NCBI GenBank assembly: GCA_023488455.1
Contig: JAMDDV010000025.1
Span: 1 to 64,000 of the forward strand
Direction: 5' to 3'
Length of the DNA: 64,000 nucleotides
From: Actinomycetota bacterium
GTDB lineage: Bacteria; Actinomycetota; Humimicrobiia; Hakubellales; JAMDDV01
In this document: positions 1 to 7,703 of the stretch, in pieces
Numbering within the stretch: the first letter of the stretch is position 1
How the letters are laid out: the number at the start of each line of letters is the position of its first letter
Made by a program: the position numbers and the translations under genes
The notes under the pieces: generated by a model
The model's input: only the letters and a program-made list of their open reading frames with translations
Told to the model about the DNA's origin: nothing
Database searches by the model: none

Positions 1-675
1 GCAATAAAAAGTGCAGACCTCCGTTTAGGTCTTACGATCCCTGAAATGTATAGAAACAGCATAATTTGTTCATTTTCTTCAGTAGTAATTGCAATTATTA
101 TTGCTTCTCTTTCATCATTTAGCATAAGTCACTTTCGTTTTAGGGGCAAAGAAATAATCTTTACTATTTTAATAGTAAGTTTTGTTATACCAGCTCAAGT
201 ATTGCTAATTCCACTATTCTTTGTTCTTAGACAGTTACATGTTTTAAACACCTATTTTGCAGTTATACTTTCCTATGTCAGTCTTCTTATACCGATAGCA
301 GTTTTAATATTAAGATCCTTTTTTGAAGAGATTCCTAAAGAGATAAAGGAATCGGCAAAAATAGATGGATGTACTGATTTTGGTATATTCTTGCGAATTG
401 TATTACCCCTTTCGAAACCAGCTATCGCTTCATGCATAATTCTCCTTTTTCTTGAGACATGGAACGAATTTATTTATGCATTAGTTTTTTTGCAGAATTC
501 AAAAATTCAAACAATCCCGGTTGTAATTGCAAAACTTGCAGGCGGTAAGTTTGCATTTCCGATAGGGACTTATGCAGCCTTAATAATGATAACTATTATA
601 CCAGTTATAATTATCTTTATGATTTTTCAAAGGTGGTTCATCTCAGGAATGACAATGGGAGCACTAAAGGGTTAG
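1..675 (+). CDS. Sugar ABC transporter permease, MalG/UgpE type (5' truncated by window)
   Basis: The reading frame is open from base 1, so the gene starts outside the window; the ATG at 46 is only the first internal Met. The product is a hydrophobic inner-membrane protein with about five visible membrane spans. It carries the EAA loop of binding-protein-dependent permeases (EIPKEIKESAKIDGCTDFG, then LPLSKPA), the contact with the ATPase subunit. The end (RWFISGMTMGALKG) is the usual C-terminus of CUT1 carbohydrate permeases. It lies 24 bases before an isomerase-like gene, so it is probably the last transport gene of a deoxysugar operon. The substrate cannot be read from the sequence. Confidence 0.9.
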   Translation, partial: AIKSADLRLGLTIPEMYRNSIICSFSSVVIAIIIASLSSFSISHFRFRGKEIIFTILIVSFVIPAQVLLIPLFFVLRQLHVLNTYFAVILSYVSLLIPIAVLILRSFFEEIPKEIKESAKIDGCTDFGIFLRIVLPLSKPAIASCIILLFLETWNEFIYALVFLQNSKIQTIPVVIAKLAGGKFAFPIGTYAALIMITIIPVIIIFMIFQRWFISGMTMGALKG

Positions 676-699
676 CAATAGAAGAAAGGAGCTGTAGAT

Positions 700-2028
700 A
701 TGTTAAAGCCAAAGGTTGGAGTGGCTGTTATGGCTTTCCCTGGCTTTAATCTTGAAGAAGATGATTGCCCAAAATATTTAAGTGAGCTTTCCGCATCTCT
801 GAGGGGGAAAGGATTGGATCTTGTTGTGTATGAGGAGCCTGTTATAAGCATATCGGGAGCCGAGAAAGCTGCTGATGCTTTTAATTCTGGAAAGGTTGAT
901 TGTTATGTATTATTGATTGGAACTTTTGTTCCTGATTTTATGGTCATGCCGATAGCAACAGGTGTAGCTAAGCCCGTCATCGTATGGGCAAACGATAGGA
1001 ACATATACAATGTTTCAATTACAGGGTCACAAAACGTTACTCCCACCCTCTGGGAAGCTGGTATTGAATTCAGGTTTGTTTATGGAGAACTGGAGGATCC
1101 AATTTTACTGGACGAGGTCTATAGGTTCACCAGGGCTTGTGCACTGAAGAATAAGCTTAAGGAGATAAAAGTTGGTTACTGGGGAGGCCACCCAAACATA
1201 ATGACTGTGCTTAATGTGGATGAAGTTGCTACCCGAATGATACTTGGGCCAACTCTGGTTAATTTTGGGAACGAGGATATATTCTTAAAGAGGGATCAGT
1301 TTTCAAAAGATGAGGTTAAAAGAGAATGGGGAAAGATCAAGGATGCTGCGGGGAACGTAAAATCGACTGAGGAAAATGGCCTGATAAGCGCAAAAACTCT
1401 TTTGTATATATTACAGAAAGTCAAGGAATATTCACTTGATGCTGTATCCATTAATTGCTTTCCGTATTTAAAGGGCCAGGTTTGCATCCCTGTTGCTAGA
1501 CTGAACGACTATGGGATCCCCTCTGCTTGCGAAGGGGATCTGAATTCAACAATATTAATGTACATGCTTTATCAACTTTCCGGAAAAGCAGTTGCAAATA
1601 GCGATCAGCTGAAGGTCTTGAATAAAGGAACTGATGAAAATTCTATGATTTTCTCGCATTGCGGTGCTGGAGCCCTAAGTCTTGCGACCTCAAAGGACAA
1701 GATTGTTATTCATGAAGATTATGAAACAGGCAAGGGGATAGGGGTTTACTTCCCTGAGACGATACCTGGTGAGGTCACGGTTTGCAATCTTGTTGGATTT
1801 GGTAATACTTACCGAATGTTCATAACAAAAGGAAAAGTCATAGAAACGGACATGATCTACGAGGGTAATCCAATGAATGTCCAGTTTGATTTTGATATAA
1901 GAGATATGCTGAAAAAGATCGCTGAGTGCGGGTTTGGTCATCACTGGAACCTTGCTTATGGAGATTTTATAGTGGAGTTAAGGGAGTTTTGTAATCTTGT
2001 TGGCATCAACTACATGGTCTATCCATGA
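700..2028 (+). CDS. L-fucose/L-arabinose isomerase-like protein
   Basis: 442 residues, related to the FucI/AraA ketol-isomerase fold but shorter than FucI (about 590). The C-terminal half shows the family landmarks: an EGD segment (SACEGDLNST) where Glu and Asp bind the metal, an SHCGAG motif, and a late GFGHHWNLAYGD with the expected His. The family interconverts aldoses and ketoses such as L-fucose/L-fuculose in the cytosol. The neighbours (class II aldolase and rhamnulokinase downstream) fit an isomerase-kinase-aldolase route for a 6-deoxyhexose. The exact substrate is inference; many family members of this length are uncharacterised. The ATG at 700 follows an AAGGAGCTG Shine-Dalgarno site. 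Confidence 0.75.
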   Translation: MLKPKVGVAVMAFPGFNLEEDDCPKYLSELSASLRGKGLDLVVYEEPVISISGAEKAADAFNSGKVDCYVLLIGTFVPDFMVMPIATGVAKPVIVWANDRNIYNVSITGSQNVTPTLWEAGIEFRFVYGELEDPILLDEVYRFTRACALKNKLKEIKVGYWGGHPNIMTVLNVDEVATRMILGPTLVNFGNEDIFLKRDQFSKDEVKREWGKIKDAAGNVKSTEENGLISAKTLLYILQKVKEYSLDAVSINCFPYLKGQVCIPVARLNDYGIPSACEGDLNSTILMYMLYQLSGKAVANSDQLKVLNKGTDENSMIFSHCGAGALSLATSKDKIVIHEDYETGKGIGVYFPETIPGEVTVCNLVGFGNTYRMFITKGKVIETDMIYEGNPMNVQFDFDIRDMLKKIAECGFGHHWNLAYGDFIVELREFCNLVGINYMVYP

Positions 2029-2047
2029 GGGAGAAGAGGAGGTCAAT

Positions 2048-3163
2048 GTGGAAGAACTAACACCGCTTGAAAGACTTGAGCGAACTTTAAGGGGAGAGGA
2101 GATTGATAGGATTGCTACTTATGACATTATTCATAACGTTGATTTAATTGAGCATTTGGCTGAAAAGAAGATAACATCCAAAAATGCGCTTGACTTATTG
2201 TGCAAGGCAGCAAAAAAGATTCTCGACTTGATTCGACACTTCGCAATACCTGATGATCTGGAAGTTAGGCTGGAGAAGGATGAAGACGGTTTTGTCTATA
2301 AGCGAGAATGGTGGACAAAGACTTTCGTTCACAGGCCATTTGAGACAGTGGATGATGCTGCAAGGATGGTTGAAAAGGACATAAAGAAGATCAGTGACTG
2401 CATTGATAAAAAGAAGGTCTGCTGGCAGGCCTTGCAACACCTTCAGTTATTTGGAGAGGACTGCGAATATTTAGAAGAAGTTGTGGAAAAGTTCAGAGTT
2501 GTGGCCGAAAAGCTCAACCCGACTCAAATGATAGTTCCTGAAAGTCTGCCTGGAATTTACATTGCAATTTCCCGCTATGATTTCAAGTGGTTTACCTATC
2601 TGCAGTACGACTACCCTGAACTTCTTGATAGTTACCTTCAGGCTCTCTGTGATTATGAAATTGCCAGGATTGAGAGCTTTGCAGGTTCTAATCTAACCAA
2701 GATAGCTTTTCTGTCTGAACCTACGGCTTTTAATGATAGATTAATCTGGCCCTTGGAATGGCTGAGAGAGCACGAATTTCCAATGACAAAGCGCGTTATT
2801 GATGCCTGGAAGAAATACGGATATTATGTAATTTACTTTTCTGATGGTCATAAATGGCCAGTGCTGGATGACGTTACCAGGATGGATATAGATGCAGTTG
2901 ATCCCTGTGAGCCACTTGCAGGTATGGATGTAAAAAGATTCAGGGACAAATATCCCGATATAACAATCTGTCAACCGATAGATTGCCAGTTCCTGCTTGC
3001 TTATGGCACTCACGAGGAAATTAAAGAAGCGACGATCAAGGCAATTAAGGCATCTGGAGGGAAAAGATTGATAATGGGGTCATCTTCTGAAATTCATCCT
3101 GAAATACCTGTTGCAAATGCAATGGCTATGTATAAAACAACAATTAATTATAAACTTAACTAA
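2048..3163 (+). CDS. Uroporphyrinogen decarboxylase (URO-D) family protein
   Basis: 371 residues. The frame is open further upstream, but GTG at 2048 sits 4-5 bases behind GAAGAGGAGGT and 20 bases after the previous stop, so I take it as the start. The N-terminus (LTPLERLERTLRGEEIDRIATYD) is the typical opening of URO-D/MtaA-like proteins, and the rest fits the single TIM barrel. Family members are either the heme enzyme HemE or methyltransferases acting on corrinoid or coenzyme carriers. No heme or corrinoid genes are nearby. It is the first of four divergent paralogues in this window, all inside sugar operons, so a role in sugar or sugar-acid metabolism is more likely than heme synthesis. 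Function unknown. Confidence 0.75.
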   Translation: MEELTPLERLERTLRGEEIDRIATYDIIHNVDLIEHLAEKKITSKNALDLLCKAAKKILDLIRHFAIPDDLEVRLEKDEDGFVYKREWWTKTFVHRPFETVDDAARMVEKDIKKISDCIDKKKVCWQALQHLQLFGEDCEYLEEVVEKFRVVAEKLNPTQMIVPESLPGIYIAISRYDFKWFTYLQYDYPELLDSYLQALCDYEIARIESFAGSNLTKIAFLSEPTAFNDRLIWPLEWLREHEFPMTKRVIDAWKKYGYYVIYFSDGHKWPVLDDVTRMDIDAVDPCEPLAGMDVKRFRDKYPDITICQPIDCQFLLAYGTHEEIKEATIKAIKASGGKRLIMGSSSEIHPEIPVANAMAMYKTTINYKLN

Positions 3164-3174
3164 AAGGCGGCTTT

Positions 3175-4086
3175 GTGGATAAAGAAGATAAGATTATTTG
3201 TCTACCAGAAGAAGAGATATTAAAACCTCGGGACATTATTCTCGAGCTTTCGCAGCTAATGCTGCAGAGGGGCCTCACAGATATGTCCGGAGGTAATATT
3301 GCGCTTAGGATTGGCAGCAAGGTTTACATGACAAGAAGATACAGCGGTGAAAGGTTTAGATGGAAACTTCGGCCCGATGATATTGTTCTCACAGATTTAT
3401 ACGGCAAGCCGCTTGAGGGAAATGAAACGCGCATTTCAAGAGAGGCAAAGTTACACTACATGATATTGCAGGAGTTCAACCAGGTAAACTGCTCAATTCA
3501 TGCGCATCCTCTGTATACGTTGCTGATTGCGGATTTGAACATTAAGCCGGAAGCTGTCTTTTATCCAGCCGAAGAATTCAAGCTTCAGGAGGTAGATATC
3601 ATTAATCCCGAAGTCAAGACGATGACGGATGAAGAGTACAACATTGTAATCGAGAATTTTAGGAAATATCAGGAGACTGGTAAGGCTCGGATAATGATAA
3701 TGCCGGGACATGGAGTAATCACCGCTGGCAGGGATCACAGTGAAGCCTTTTCTTTGCTTGATGTGCTGGAGATGAACTCCAGATTTCTCTTCTATCGCGA
3801 GATGGGCAAGACAAGCAAAGTTTTTAAATCGATACTCGATAATGTGCATAGAAGCGATGGTCATAAAATTTCAGAGAATATCTCAGTTGATTCCACTGGA
3901 CGCACTGGTAGTTATCCACAAGGCGGAGCGGGAATGAAAGCAGGGAGGAATGTGATCACCGCAGAGGATATACTAAACCTCCCAGACGGTATTACAAGCA
4001 TATCCGTTAGAAAGGACACGCTGGTTACGGATCAAGCAGAGATTATTGCCCAGGAACATAAGGTCAAGATTATCAGACTTGAATGA
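3175..4086 (+). CDS. Class II aldolase/adducin family protein with C-terminal extension
   Basis: 303 residues starting at GTG 3175 behind AAGGCGG. Residues 15-215 are a class II aldolase fold: catalytic Glu90 (SREAKLHY) and zinc ligands His109 and His111 (SIHAHPL) and His179 (MPGHGV). Such enzymes cleave L-fuculose- or L-rhamnulose-1-phosphate to dihydroxyacetone phosphate and lactaldehyde. A linker follows, then about 50 residues reading VITAEDILNLPDG...TLVTDQAEIIAQEHKVKI. This resembles the short tail of some EutQ-like and aldolase proteins and is absent from E. coli FucA. The stop overlaps the rhamnulokinase start (ATGA), so the two are translationally coupled. Probable deoxysugar-phosphate aldolase; the substrate is inferred from context. 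Confidence 0.8.
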   Translation: MDKEDKIICLPEEEILKPRDIILELSQLMLQRGLTDMSGGNIALRIGSKVYMTRRYSGERFRWKLRPDDIVLTDLYGKPLEGNETRISREAKLHYMILQEFNQVNCSIHAHPLYTLLIADLNIKPEAVFYPAEEFKLQEVDIINPEVKTMTDEEYNIVIENFRKYQETGKARIMIMPGHGVITAGRDHSEAFSLLDVLEMNSRFLFYREMGKTSKVFKSILDNVHRSDGHKISENISVDSTGRTGSYPQGGAGMKAGRNVITAEDILNLPDGITSISVRKDTLVTDQAEIIAQEHKVKIIRLE

Positions 4087-5570
4087 AATCAACGAAGAAA
4101 TATTTAGCGGTTGATTTTGGTGCAAGCAACGGAAGGGCGATAATAGGGAAATTTGATGGCTCAAAACTTTTTCTGGAAGAAATCCACAGGTTTGAGAATA
4201 GACCGGTATATGCTGGGGGTACTTTATACTGGGATTTGTTAAGACTTTTCTCAGAATTAAAAATCGGGGTTCAGCTAGCTGCCAAAAAATATTCGGATAC
4301 AACAAGTCTTGGGATAGATACATGGGGACTTGACTTTGGCCTACTAGACGAAGGTGGCACCCTATTATCAAACCCTGTTCATTATAGGGACAAAAGAACA
4401 AGCGGTATTTTAGATAAGGTTTTCGAGTTAGTCTCTGCTGAAGAGATATACCATAGAACGCAAGCTGTAATATGGGAACTCAACTCGCTTTATCAGATAT
4501 ATGCAATGAGGCTTTCCAGATCTCCAATACTGGGGGTCGCCAAGCACTTCCTTTTTATGGGTGATCTGTTTAATTACTTTCTTACAGGCAGCATTCTCTG
4601 TGAATATACAAATGCAACTGCATCTCAGATGTTGGACCAGCGGAATAAAGTTTGGGCCACTGATGTTCTAAAAGAATTGCAAATCCCGCAGAGCATCCTT
4701 CCTAAGGTCAGCATGCCTGGGACTTTTATCGGAAACTTGAATGAGAAGATTTGCATTGAATTGGATTGTCATAAGATTCCAGTTATATTATCTGCTTACG
4801 ATACCGCTTCAGAGATCGCTGCTATTCCTGTGACTAACAGTGTCGGCGATTGGGTTTATATTTGTTGTGGTACATGGACGATGATCGGTATAGGTATTAA
4901 TGACCCTATCGTTAGCAATGAAGCATTCTTAGCCGGTTTTGGAAACGAAGGTGGGGTAGAGCAGTATCACTTTCTCACGAACATCGTTGGGTTATGGATA
5001 ATCCAGCAGTGCAGGAAGAAGTGGATGGAGGGAAATGGCAAAAATTTATCCTGGGATGAGGTTGTTGATATGGCAAAAAAATCTGATGAGATCAATACCT
5101 TCATCAACGTGGACGACCCTGTTTTTAACCGTGAAATATTTGATATGCCCGCCGAAGTCATAGATTTTTCTAAAAGGACAGGTCAAAAAGTACCCCGAAC
5201 AGTTGGAGAAATTGCAAGATGTGTGTATGAAAGTCTGGTATTAAAATATGCTAAAACTATTAAGGATTTAAGCAGAATTACTGGGAAAGAGATCAAACTG
5301 ATACATCTGGTCGGAGGAGGGTCAAAAAATAGCCTGCTCTGTCAGTGGACCTCAAATGTCAGTGGTAGGCCTGTTATAGCAGGACCTACTGAAACCACAA
5401 TAAATGGCAACCTTCTGGTTCAGATGATTGCCTCTGGTGAAATTAACTCTGTAGGTGAGGGAAGAGAAATAATAAAGTATTCATCGAAACTTGAATATTT
5501 TGATCCGCAAGATCTTGAAAAATGGAATGAAAAATTAGATAAATACGAGCAGCTGTTCTTTGAAAGTTAA
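4083..5570 (+). CDS. rhaB: Rhamnulokinase (FGGY family)
   Basis: 495 residues, close to the 489 of E. coli RhaB. It has the N-terminal phosphate loop VDFGASNGRAIIGKF (residues 9-23), the RhaB-like GIDTWGLDFGLLDEGG and HYRDKRT segments, and a C-terminal ADP-binding block (HLVGGGSKNSLLCQW, then AGPTETTINGNLLVQ). It transfers phosphate from ATP to L-rhamnulose, or a related ketose, in the cytosol, giving the substrate for the upstream aldolase. It overlaps that aldolase by four bases. No gene follows for about 210 bases, so it probably ends the operon. Assignment to rhamnulokinase rather than another FGGY kinase rests on the GGGSKN/N-terminal pattern and neighbours. Confidence 0.85.
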   Translation: MKSTKKYLAVDFGASNGRAIIGKFDGSKLFLEEIHRFENRPVYAGGTLYWDLLRLFSELKIGVQLAAKKYSDTTSLGIDTWGLDFGLLDEGGTLLSNPVHYRDKRTSGILDKVFELVSAEEIYHRTQAVIWELNSLYQIYAMRLSRSPILGVAKHFLFMGDLFNYFLTGSILCEYTNATASQMLDQRNKVWATDVLKELQIPQSILPKVSMPGTFIGNLNEKICIELDCHKIPVILSAYDTASEIAAIPVTNSVGDWVYICCGTWTMIGIGINDPIVSNEAFLAGFGNEGGVEQYHFLTNIVGLWIIQQCRKKWMEGNGKNLSWDEVVDMAKKSDEINTFINVDDPVFNREIFDMPAEVIDFSKRTGQKVPRTVGEIARCVYESLVLKYAKTIKDLSRITGKEIKLIHLVGGGSKNSLLCQWTSNVSGRPVIAGPTETTINGNLLVQMIASGEINSVGEGREIIKYSSKLEYFDPQDLEKWNEKLDKYEQLFFES

Positions 5571-5694
5571 ACATATTCTTCGCATTTTACATAATAAAGG
5601 TTTTTTAGTAGCTACATCGATCCAAGGGAAGCAAACAAGCTTATCGATTACCAATCATCTGATTTAGCTTACCACGATTTGAGATTTTAATTTG

Positions 5695-5735
5695 TTGACA
5701 TGTAATCGTACATGTGCTATCCTGTACGTACATGA
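5695..5735 (+). promoter_or_regulatory. Sigma-70 type promoter with overlapping TGTACGTACA operator
   Basis: TTGACA (5695-5700), a 17-base spacer, and TATCCT (5718-5723) with an extended -10 TGC just before it form a near-consensus promoter 61 bases upstream of the radical SAM gene. A perfect palindrome TGTACGTACA (5723-5732) overlaps the -10 and start region, and GTACATGT (5708-5715) lies within the spacer. This placement suggests repression. A related palindrome stands before the GntR/LacI-type regulator gene of this cluster, making that protein the likely binder (inference). Confidence 0.7.
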
Positions 5736-5783
5736 TTAACACTATTGACGCTATGGGTAGTCTAGTCAAGTTGGGGGTAGGTA

Positions 5784-7256
5784 ATGATGAAAGAATCGGC
5801 GTGGATCAATGTTGCTGAGGAACTTTATGCTTTTAACGTTGAGTCCACTGGTTTTTTACTTCATATACCAACTTCGCGGGTATTTCGAACAGACGACATA
5901 ACAAAGAACATAGTAAATCTTTTAACACGTAGAGCTAGCGAAGAAGTTGTAATTCAGAAGTTAAAATACAAATATAAAGAAGAAAAAATTCAAGAAACAA
6001 TCCAAGAACTTAGAGATGCGGAATTAATTGGGGCTGACCACTCTATTGATGCAGAGATTGCACAAAAAGCCTGGCAGGATAAATTTAAGGTAAATTACCT
6101 GATGCTGATTCTAGTGGGAGACTGTAACCTCAGATGCAGCTACTGTTTTGCTGATCAAGGTCATTTTGGCAATGCTCCGGGTTTTATGTCTTGGGAGGTC
6201 GCAAAAGCGTGCGTCGATTTCACTTTTAACGAACCTGGTAACGGGCTATATAATATCTGCTTTTTTGGAGGAGAGCCGCTACTCAATTTTCCTTTGATAA
6301 AAAAGACTGTGCTTTATGCTAGGAAACAGTTTTCACGCTTAAGTAAGAACATCGAATTTAGCGTCACCACTAACGGAACACTTCTTACGGATGAAATATG
6401 CGAATTTCTTAATGAGAACCAATTCGGTGTCCTTATCAGCATTGATGGTCCCCAACACATTCATGACAGATGGCGAAGATTTAAGAGCGGAAGGGGGTCT
6501 CATACGACAGTAGCGGGTAACATACAACGCATGCTATCGTGCTGGGATATCAAGGGGAGGAAGTCAAACCTGATGGGCAGAGCTACGGTCACATCCTGGG
6601 AGCCTGATCTTACAAAGATTATTCCTTATCTTGAGGGTTTGGGGGTTCCGTTAGTTGCTGCTGAGCCGGTTTCTATTTCACCTCTGGAAGAAAGCAGTTA
6701 TGCTCTCATGGGTGACTCTTTAGAACAATATAAGCTGAGCTTCGAAAAGTTAGTGAAATTTTACAGAAACAAAATCTTAGTGGGGAAGCCGTGTGCTTTT
6801 CATGTGCTTAGACAAAGCCTAAAAAATATCTTTGAGGGACAGCAAAAGTACTATCATTGCGGTGCTGGAAGGCACTTTAAAACTGTTGCTCCCAATGGTG
6901 ATATCTATCCTTGCCAGCGGTTAACCGGATATAAGGATTATCGCATGGGTTCGGTATTCACTGGCATAGATGATTCTGCGGTAAAAGAATTTCTGCCCAA
7001 ATTAGTCACTGAAAAAGAAACCTGTCGCTCTTGCTGGGCGAGATTCTTCTGTGGCGGTGGATGTGCATCTGAACAGATCCTAACCAAAGGTGTTGATGCT
7101 CATCCTCTTAAATGGAGTTGTGAACTCTTTAAGCATAACCTTAAGTGGAATATCTGGCTCTTTGATGAAATTCAAAATGCAGATCCAGAGCTATTACCTA
7201 AGATTGTGGGAGATGTTTCTTTAAATGAACAACGAGAACGGACTCAAGCGGTTTGA
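5784..7256 (+). CDS. Radical SAM/SPASM peptide maturase, SCIFF-maturase-like
   Basis: 490 residues. Residues 12-85 look like a PqqD-type winged-helix leader-recognition domain (FNVESTGFLLHIPTSRVFR, then a helical repeat). The radical SAM core follows with CxxxCxxC at C114, C118, C121 (CNLRCSYCFADQG) and GGEP at 163-166. The SPASM domain carries C359, C377, C414, C417, C423, C427 and C446 (CGAGRHF, CRSCWARFFCGGGC) for two auxiliary [4Fe-4S] clusters. The layout matches maturases that install thioether links in ribosomal peptides (CteB and relatives; QhpD is a more distant possibility). A cysteine-containing 45-residue ORF follows 75 bases downstream and is the probable substrate. The promoter just upstream suggests carbohydrate-linked control. 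Confidence 0.88.
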   Translation: MMKESAWINVAEELYAFNVESTGFLLHIPTSRVFRTDDITKNIVNLLTRRASEEVVIQKLKYKYKEEKIQETIQELRDAELIGADHSIDAEIAQKAWQDKFKVNYLMLILVGDCNLRCSYCFADQGHFGNAPGFMSWEVAKACVDFTFNEPGNGLYNICFFGGEPLLNFPLIKKTVLYARKQFSRLSKNIEFSVTTNGTLLTDEICEFLNENQFGVLISIDGPQHIHDRWRRFKSGRGSHTTVAGNIQRMLSCWDIKGRKSNLMGRATVTSWEPDLTKIIPYLEGLGVPLVAAEPVSISPLEESSYALMGDSLEQYKLSFEKLVKFYRNKILVGKPCAFHVLRQSLKNIFEGQQKYYHCGAGRHFKTVAPNGDIYPCQRLTGYKDYRMGSVFTGIDDSAVKEFLPKLVTEKETCRSCWARFFCGGGCASEQILTKGVDAHPLKWSCELFKHNLKWNIWLFDEIQNADPELLPKIVGDVSLNEQRERTQAV

Positions 7257-7331
7257 GGTTTAATCGGGGGATATTTTTTAGAATTAAATCTTGGAGCGGT
7301 CTCCGCAAATACTCTAAAGGGAGGTGGTTTT

Positions 7332-7469
7332 ATGACGCACATCAAGCAGATTAATGCAGCAAAAACAGATCAATCTTGCGATGACGTTGCTTTGGATTAT
7401 TGCTATGTTCCTTGTGATGGCACAGTAGTGTGCCCACCCTACATTGGGGCTATTGGGCCAGTTCGCTAA
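7332..7469 (+). CDS. Putative RiPP precursor peptide, four Cys, SCIFF-like leader
   Basis: A 45-codon frame (ATG 7332, tandem TAA stops from 7467) preceded by a very strong AAAGGGAGGTGG ribosome-binding site, so high translation is expected. The N-terminus MTHIKQIN resembles the start of SCIFF precursors (commonly MKHIKTLN, from memory). The core holds Cys16, Cys24, Cys28 and Cys34 and ends in the Pro/Gly-rich PPYIGAIGPVR. SCIFF cores have six closely spaced Cys; this one has four in the spacing C-x7-C-x3-C-x5-C, with Asp and Tyr around them. Its position right after a leader-binding radical SAM/SPASM enzyme makes a thioether-modified peptide the natural reading. No protease or dedicated exporter gene is adjacent; the next genes are a sugar importer. 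Role unknown. Confidence 0.75.
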   Translation: MTHIKQINAAKTDQSCDDVALDYCYVPCDGTVVCPPYIGAIGPVR

Positions 7470-7515
7470 TAATTTAGCAGGCATTCGCTAGAATTGGTGT
7501 AGTTGAAAGGTAAAA

Positions 7516-7614
7516 ATGATGGGAGACCGTTCTAAATATCTTGGGATGGATCCATTACAAAGGATTTGCAGGAGATCAAACTATCAATGTGAGACAAAGA
7601 AGTTAATTGTCTGA
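7516..7614 (+). CDS. Possible small protein of 32 residues
   Basis: Two tandem ATG codons (7516, 7519) follow GAAAGGTAAAA, a plausible ribosome-binding site. The frame encodes a basic peptide with two Cys (PLQRICRRSNYQCETKKLIV at the end). It starts 46 bases after the four-cysteine peptide and is read on the same strand. It has no family I recognise; it could be a second small component of the peptide locus or a chance frame. The rest of 7470-7703 holds no other gene that I can support, only the AGAGAGGTGA leader of the binding-protein gene. Confidence 0.3.
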   Translation: MMGDRSKYLGMDPLQRICRRSNYQCETKKLIV

Positions 7615-7703
7615 TATGAGGTGATTGGAGGTGATAGTAGAGATTAAAGGTTAATAAATGGTCTGGTTTGTGAATGAATAAAAGAGAGAGGTGAAATCAA
7701 GAG

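Noticed and set aside
3973..4401. 142-codon minus-strand frame over the aldolase-kinase junction
   Set aside because: Antisense to two overlapping conserved genes; no family, no promoter.
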